Assembly (NCBI RefSeq): GCF_905404315.1
Contig: NC_066276.1
Location: forward strand, 10,248,001-10,312,000
From: Leptidea sinapis
Lineage: Eukaryota > Arthropoda > Insecta > Lepidoptera > Pieridae
Direction: 5' to 3'
Length of the DNA: 64,000 bases
In this document: piece by piece, positions 60,401 to 64,000 of the stretch
Layout: every line of letters begins with the position of its first letter
How positions within the stretch are numbered: the stretch's first letter is position 1
The notes under the pieces: generated by a model
What the model was told of the DNA's origin: nothing
Database searches by the model: none
What the model saw: only the letters and a program-made list of their open reading frames with translations
Position numbers and translations under genes: made by a program

Positions 60401-63400
60401 TTGATTGGTTCCGTGATCCCAACGACAATACAATCGTGTAAGTTTATTGGAAAATGATTTTGATAATTGAGGACACATGAGTCAAACATCAAGAAAAAAA
60501 TTGAATTTGAATTTGAAAAAAACTCATTATTTTGGGCAAAATACTGTAGTGGGCACGTCGTGTTAAATACCGTAGCACTAACAGATTAACTTACTACACA
60601 TCTTGTCACTTTTTAGTGACAAAATTTGTAAAAATGAAACATTTTCAATTTATGGAAATGAAATTCTTATATTCATTCTATTAAGTTAAACATTTGCATG
60701 CTAGGAATAGTGCTAGCAAAATATACAAGCTCATTATTATAATATTTTAACACCATTGTACATACTATATTTTTTGCAAATAAATATATTATTATTATTG
60801 TTATTATTACTATCGACTATTGAAATAAATCTCTTTATTCTCTTCTATAATATTATTTATGCTCGTAAAAGAACTTTTATTACTTGTAAACTGGTTGAAG
60901 TATATTCTCCTCCACAGTGCGGTTTTCAAAGAGCTTTCCTCCACATACTACAAAGCTGTGGAATAAGATTCCTTGTGGGGTGTTTCCGGGATGATACGAC
61001 CTACCTTACCTATAAAACCTACCTTACCTTCAAAAAAAAGCTCATGTTTTGCTCCGCGTGCAACTTCCTTTAGGCCGGCAACGCTCCTGTGATTCGTCTG
61101 GTGTTGCAAGAGAATGTGGGCGGCGGTGATCACTTAGCACCAGGTGACCCGTACGCTCGTTTGTCCTCCTTTTCCATTAAGAAAAATATCACATTAATTA
61201 TATTATTAAACAAATATATAAATCGTTCCTATATAAAATATTGGTACAAGAGATTTTTGTTCAATTTCTTCATTGTTTCAACTTATTTAGGAACCCTAAC
61301 ATCCCAGCTGACCTAAGACCAGCAGTATACTGCACCAGCGTCATGATAGGTGGCGAAGAAGAGAGGGAACTACTTTTCAACCGCTTGAGTTTAATCACAA
61401 ATGGCTACGAGCGCTTGGTCATTCTGGAGTCTTTGGCCTGTTCTCAAGATACGGGCTTCATCCTAACGTAAGTTATCGTTTTTAATTTAATTTATCTTTA
61501 GCTCTCTTATGAATTAAGAGTTTTAGTTTAAATGTGTTACAACGCCATCTTGTGATAAGATATAGCAAAATTCATACTTTTATGGTAATTTCAATATAAG
61601 CTTATGTGTAATGGAGCTAGATACTTACATATTAATTACTCCATGACAGTTGGTTAAACAATCTAAATTTTTCTTCGAGGTACAAACATTCAAAATCCAC
61701 TTAACGTATTGGGATGGAACAGTGGCAGTTACATCCGTAATGTTTAAATTTATTAATTAGTATTTTATTAATATTATGATATACAATATCTACTCTTGGA
61801 AATGTTTTTCAGTTAATTTTGTATATCTTTTATCTTATACTTATCTGATGGGCTTAGCTAGTATATTTCACTATAATATAATATATAGTAGCTGAACTGA
61901 CAGACGTTGTTCTGTTCATAATAGAAAAACTTAGATATTGAGATGGCAATAGGAATATTCCAGCCAAATTTCTAGTATCTGAGCCTTATAGTTCTAGAGA
62001 TGTCGTGATGAGTCAATACATAGGTTTAAATCTCTTATATAATATTAATGACGGTGCCAGGCCGGTCACATGATCAAGATCTTTGCTGGTGTCCATTTTT
62101 TGTGGGCGTTAAACACGACAGCGAGTAAAACACAGTTTTCTTAACGTTACAATCGTAATGATAGGTATACTTCACAAAGCCTTATGATTGCGTGGTGTTC
62201 CCGGCATGCACGTGCGACACAAGAGCCTCGCTCGATGGTTCTTCTATGAATTCGCCAGATCTCGACGAGTACCGAAACATGTTCGTACATAATATAAATA
62301 CACACATATATTATGTATGTGTGTGTCGTAGTCAAGAACTTATTGATTTTCAAATTCAATTACTTCAGTATTCACAGATTTTTGGTATTCTTTGGAATAA
62401 TAATTGTATAAAGCAGTTATTCCAGCCTTTTTGACAGACGTATACCTTAGGATGTATACGGAAAAAAAACTGCATTCGCCAGGTAACCTTCGCGAAGATC
62501 TTCACGGAGGTATCTTGATCTAATCCACGTCTGAAATCACTATACCAGGAATACATACCAGAGCTACAGAAAGGAGCTTCATCACTTGGTCACTTTCTTG
62601 TTTACCTATGTTATCCCGAGTGAAATTTGTTGCACTGCCAACAGATAATTTTTAAAATTATTCCACACTCTAAAAACAAAAAACAATCACACAAACTAAA
62701 ATGTAACCTACTTTCGGAGGTTAGGTAGTTATTTCGATTCATTGCCCCATTTTTGTAGAATTTATTACAGCTAAATAGAGTAATAGATTGGAAAATATTT
62801 ACATGGAAGGCTATTTACAGGTTTTCGCAGATGTTTACTACCTGATTACAAAATAAATGATTACTAGATTAATATTTACAAATCGAAGATAAAAAAATTT
62901 AATCTAGCGACATGGTAAAATTCGTTAGTTTATATAAGAATCTATTACGAGTATACACAAAAATTTAATACATAAACGGACGTGCATACACGCATGTGTT
63001 CAATAAAGATTGAGATTTGTTGAATACTATTTTGCTTATTCTCTTCAGTCTACACTATATTATACATAATTATAAATATACTAGCTGACCTAGCAAACGT
63101 GCCGATATTAAAATCGCGATACAAAAGTAACTCTTGATCGTAGATGGGTGAAAATTTGAAGTTGTACTTATTATTATTAATATTATATTAATGTTGACTC
63201 ATAATCAAACAAATTAAAAAAAAAAATGTCAACTAATTAAAAAAAAATTGGCGTGGACCACCCTTAACATTTAGGGGGATGAAAAATAGATGTTGTCTGA
63301 TTCTCAGACCTACCCAATATGCACTCAAAACTTCATGAGGATCGGTCAAGCCGTTTCGAAAGAGTTTAACTACAAACACCGCGACATGAGAATTTTATAT

Positions 63401-64000
63401 ATTAGATATAAATTCTAATGTAACTTAATATGTTCTATAAATTTAGGGGTTGTTTTCGATATTATATGAAAAAATTTTTGGTGAGCTAGTGTTTTAAATT
63501 CGTTACTGTTGTATTAAATAAATATATATATATAGGGGAATGAATTTTGCCGATAGTATGTTGATACCATTGGGACATGTAACAGGTCTTCTAACACGTT
63601 CCCCTGGGTCCACTACACGTGCCCACTCGTAAGCATGTGCGTTCTAGTAACTCTGGACAGTCTATAGATCCGTTTGCGATATTCAGAAGATATAAGAGGT
63701 CAGCTATTCGCCTTCTTTCATATAGTGGAAGGATGTGGAATTTCTTGCATCTGTCTGTATAAGAGGGGATGTAAATTTTACTTTTAAATTGTAGAAAGCG
63801 CTTCTGTATACGCTCCAGACGAGTTATGTCTGTTTTGTAGTTTGGATTCCAGACTTGTGAACCGTATTCGAGATGGCTTCGAACAAAAGTACAATACAAA
63901 ATTTTTAACGTTTTAATAAGGTTAAAATCGGATGAAACTCCCAATATAAAACCAAGTGCTTTTGATGCTTTGTTAATGATATTATCAATGCGATTGTCAA
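47663..64000 (+). CDS. APN-like pseudoenzyme, catalytic motifs lost; 3' end outside window
   Basis: Paralogue of gene 1 in the same orientation. Visible exons: 47663-48237, 48357-48518, 48645-48935, 49264-49444, 49578-49852, 52375-52549, 53258-53450, 54769-54872, 58665-58859, 60247-60437, 61291-61467, giving 2519 nt (about 839 residues). Later exons, homologous to gene 1 exons 13-15, are not in the window. The fold is kept: NARRVFPCFDD, GYYRVNY, LIDDALNLARGG and four cysteines (ACRSNYDPC, VYCTS, LACSQ). GAMENWG is replaced by VPDVDRDW; the HEXXH position reads QALAR; the third-ligand motif WLNEGF reads VISGLG; the catalytic tyrosine aligns with Phe (LRFKAPAII). No stop or frameshift was found, so it is not an ordinary pseudogene. 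It should bind but not hydrolyse; its role is unknown. An alternative first exon lies at 46436-47019. Confidence 0.85.
48357..48518 (+). CDS. APN-like gene, exon 2 (FPCFDD motif)
   Basis: 162 nt, identical in length and phase to gene 1 exon 2. It encodes TYLAMNLHPTNARRVFPCFD, then the NTFSLNVAGLNYQNMASNTA strand. Acceptor TTCCAG, donor GTAAGT. Confidence 0.9.
48645..48935 (+). CDS. APN-like gene, exon 3 (GAMEN lost)
   Basis: Corresponds to gene 1 exon 3 with the same phases. It encodes KFTPMINSFPYLWGLVAHNM and ends LHILAVPDVDRDWYALSTIS. The position of FAAGAMENWG reads ILAVPDVDRDW, so the substrate N-terminus anchor is missing. Confidence 0.88.
49264..49444 (+). CDS. APN-like gene, exon 4 (zinc site lost)
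   Basis: Corresponds to the HEXXH exon. It encodes LMKLAQALARRWFGYVLMPE and SWNSQWVISGLGTTAAFEAF. The RWFGY core and surrounding hydrophobic pattern are retained, but both histidines, the catalytic Glu and the distal Glu ligand are gone. Phase 2 in, phase 0 out as in gene 1. Confidence 0.9.
49578..49852 (+). CDS. APN-like gene, exon 5 (fusion of gene 1 exons 5 and 6)
   Basis: 275 nt covering the region split over two exons in gene 1. It encodes FQTDPSGADVTLLDADAIFL, DGYPTINPIL and LRFKAPAIIRMLQLTMST. The catalytic-Tyr position is Phe. Phase 0 in, phase 2 out. Confidence 0.88.
50039..50842. repeat. Large inverted repeat, about 355 bp arms, 85 bp spacer
   Basis: Arms 50039-50393 and 50479-50842, each from TAATCTATACTAATATTATA through (GTTT)n to the CTAGCTGACCCGGCAAACG end, in opposite orientation and nearly identical. 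Lies in the intron after exon 5 of the APN-like gene. Confidence 0.92.
51467..51704 (+). mobile_element. Family A retroposon, 3' truncated
   Basis: TACCAGTGGAGGCC start; the copy stops after GAGCGGCACTGCATTGTAAT. Confidence 0.75.
51880..52245 (-). mobile_element. Probable LINE C-terminal fragment
   Basis: The antisense frame reads KRTWEYMLPNILNNLPEDLY, similar in style to other RT C-termini, then becomes low complexity. Confidence 0.4.
52375..52549 (+). CDS. APN-like gene, exon 6
   Basis: Corresponds to gene 1 exon 7. It encodes ALEGAYGQEPNRLIGDIADF and PWIENSHYPMVRVTIDRTII, where WIENSHYPMVRV replaces the WTTQGGFPVLTV block. Ends in phase 0 at GTAAAT. Confidence 0.87.
52690..52880 (-). mobile_element. 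Family E tRNA-derived SINE
   Basis: GATGCGAGACTCGAAACC and CACCAACTGAGCCAACCGTT, the same as 6720. Confidence 0.65.
53005..53095 (+). mobile_element. Family E-like tRNA-derived SINE, 3' part
   Basis: GTGGGTTCGAGGCCCGTATC is a B box in sense orientation. Confidence 0.55.
53258..53450 (+). CDS. APN-like gene, exon 7
   Basis: Corresponds to gene 1 exon 8 with the same phases. It encodes VRFSFAAVSDIAYPIPITYT, LRPELIMENSHQIINPGLST and EEDWIIFNIQGQ, matching RPQAWV..AEWYIVNKQQ of the active paralogue. Confidence 0.87.
53530..54005 (-). mobile_element. Family E SINE split by a family A copy
   Basis: GATGCGGGACTCGAACCCGC before and CCAAACGTTCGAGTGACGTG after the family-A insertion belong to one SINE. 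Confidence 0.65.
53632..53957 (+). mobile_element. Family A retroposon, nested in SINE E
   Basis: Full-length-like copy from TTACCAGAGGGAGGCTCC to TTTTCATAAAAAAA. Confidence 0.8.
54010..54430 (+). mobile_element. RTE-type LINE C-terminal fragment
   Basis: Reads EMRSLRSMCGVRLIDRTPNA, then RIEKGMLKWFGYVKRMSEER and VEEAREVCNDRSKWHSVVSA, a common insect LINE ORF end. Confidence 0.8.
54769..54872 (+). CDS. APN-like gene, exon 8
   Basis: Encodes GYYRVNYPTEMWEVFAQVLA and HPLNRAT. It ends at GTAAGT 15 codons earlier relative to the protein than gene 1 exon 9, so the intron position has moved. Phase 1 in, phase 0 out. Confidence 0.87.
54890..55920. other. Intron DNA with faint repeat remnants
   Basis: 54917-55110 (AACCGATTTTAAAAAGGAGG) resembles a common insect repeat; the remainder shows nothing. 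Confidence 0.4.
55930..56700 (-). mobile_element. RTE-type LINE endonuclease region
   Basis: Antisense reads HTIVVMGDFKLKLG, KNEIALILTSKKQIFNDVSV and TSDHHMVRSTLNI, corresponding to the GDFN, EIDFI and SDHR blocks of the APE endonuclease. Frameshifted and dead. Confidence 0.8.
57250..57800 (-). mobile_element. LINE RT C-terminal fragment with (TG)n in its tail
   Basis: Antisense reads LFQVPLSHTNYYENSVICRT and NSTELFNNIKTFKRSVSKNL. A (TG)n microsatellite of about 45 bases (57446-57490) lies in the 3' UTR. Confidence 0.7.
57800..58640. other. Intron DNA, no recognised element
   Basis: AT-rich; a short palindrome about TTCACCCACAAAATATATTT near 58428-58460. Confidence 0.45.
58665..58859 (+). 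CDS. APN-like gene, exon 9
   Basis: 195 nt, phase 0 on both sides. It begins with LIDDALNLARGGHIGYEVAM, which in gene 1 lies in the preceding exon, and runs to LVEEDEDLDPDIYL. Acceptor TTTTAG, donor GTAAGG. Confidence 0.88.
58880..59175 (-). mobile_element. LINE family B remnant
   Basis: Heavily decayed version of the family-B 3' region (GGAATAGCAGGCAGAAATTT and on). Confidence 0.45.
59390..59695 (+). mobile_element. Family R dispersed repeat
   Basis: Ends with GGACGGACAGACAGACAGAC and CCATTTGGCTATGGAACCCT, a repeat end I recognise from Lepidoptera. Confidence 0.55.
59862..60140 (-). mobile_element. LINE family D, 3' UTR, before exon 10 of the APN-like gene
   Basis: Same sequence as 15310-15580 and 29893-30140. 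Confidence 0.8.
60247..60437 (+). CDS. APN-like gene, exon 10
   Basis: Corresponds to gene 1 exon 11. It encodes RMIRRTVVGLEQELTFTPEL and MDHACRSNYDPCIAAAVDWF; the structural cysteine pair is retained. Phase 0 in, phase 2 out, whereas gene 1 leaves in phase 1. Confidence 0.88.
60909..61185 (+). mobile_element. LINE family B, 3' end, before exon 11 of the APN-like gene
   Basis: CCTCCACAGTGCGGTTTTCA through GTGGGCGGCGGTGATCACTT; it ends about 105 bases before the exon. Confidence 0.8.
61291..61467 (+). CDS. APN-like gene, exon 11 (last visible exon)
   Basis: Corresponds to gene 1 exon 12. It encodes NPNIPADLRPAVYCTSVMIG and LVILESLACSQDTGFILT with the second cysteine pair. Ends at GTAAGT in phase 2; no following exon is recognisable before the window ends. 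Confidence 0.88.
61470..63080. other. Intron DNA after exon 11, no exon found
   Basis: Nothing like APN exon 13 is visible. 61890-62040 is a dispersed repeat related to the one at 31740-32000. Confidence 0.45.
63081..63420 (+). mobile_element. Family I/N dispersed repeat
   Basis: CTAGCTGACCTAGCAAACGT head joined to the family-N tail (GGATCGGTCAAGCCGTTTCG). Confidence 0.65.
63545..64000 (-). mobile_element. LINE reverse transcriptase fragment, runs off the window
   Basis: Antisense reads DNRIDNIINKASKALGFILG, LYCTFVRSHLEYGSQVWNPN and DITRLERIQKRFLQFKSKIY, typical of Jockey/CR1-type RT thumb regions. Confidence 0.8.

Noticed and set aside
47663..61467. Calling the APN-like gene a pseudogene
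   Set aside because: Splice sites, phases and frame are intact over all visible exons and structural cysteines are conserved; loss is confined to catalytic residues.
62186..62292. Possible next exon of the APN-like gene
   Set aside because: The frame VFPACTCDTRASLDGSSMNS is protein-like but has no similarity to gene 1 exon 13 and no matching splice phase.

Overview
This window is nuclear DNA from a lepidopteran insect. The evidence is a pair of aminopeptidase N (APN, M1 family) genes in head-to-tail tandem with GT-AG introns, as in the lepidopteran midgut APN cluster. The rest is AT-rich and densely packed with truncated non-LTR retrotransposons, tRNA-derived SINEs and MITEs. Some repeat families resemble those I know from butterflies, but I would not assign a species.

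Layout. 1-11,890: intergenic or 5' non-coding DNA, almost all repeats, with no convincing host gene. 11,900-44,086: gene 1, a complete APN with 15 coding exons (935 residues) spread over 32 kb. It has a signal peptide, an intact GAMENWG exopeptidase motif, an intact HEXXH-X18-E zinc site, the catalytic tyrosine, four C-terminal cysteines and a C-terminal hydrophobic GPI-type tail. Its first coding exon sits directly behind a splice acceptor, so a 5' UTR exon lies upstream. 44,087-46,435: a 2.3 kb intergenic spacer with SINE and LINE copies. 46,436 to beyond 64,000: gene 2, an APN paralogue whose last exons lie outside the window.

Gene 2 is the most interesting object. Its frame is open and spliceable through ten shared exons, and the structural cysteines are kept. 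However, GAMEN, all three zinc ligands, the catalytic glutamate and the catalytic tyrosine are replaced, so it should be an enzymatically dead APN-fold protein. It also has two tandem, diverged first exons (46,436-47,019 and 47,663-48,237). Each encodes a signal peptide plus a whole N-terminal domain, each ends in the same splice phase, and each has its own GATA-motif-rich upstream region. This looks like alternative promoters choosing between two N-terminal modules. One of its introns carries a ~355 bp-armed inverted repeat that would form a long hairpin in the pre-mRNA.

Repeats. I define recurring families by internal comparison. A is a ~310 bp SINE-like retroposon with 13 copies. B, C and D are Jockey/CR1-like LINE 3' ends. 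RTE-type LINE pieces carry endonuclease, RT and C-terminal regions. E and F are tRNA-derived SINEs. H and K are fold-back elements. J is a DNA transposon with 7 bp target duplications. L is a THAP-finger-bearing DNA element. I, N, O, Q and R are dispersed tails. Several insertions are nested, and some lie within about 100 bp of APN splice acceptors. No rRNA genes, CRISPR arrays or functional tRNA genes were seen.
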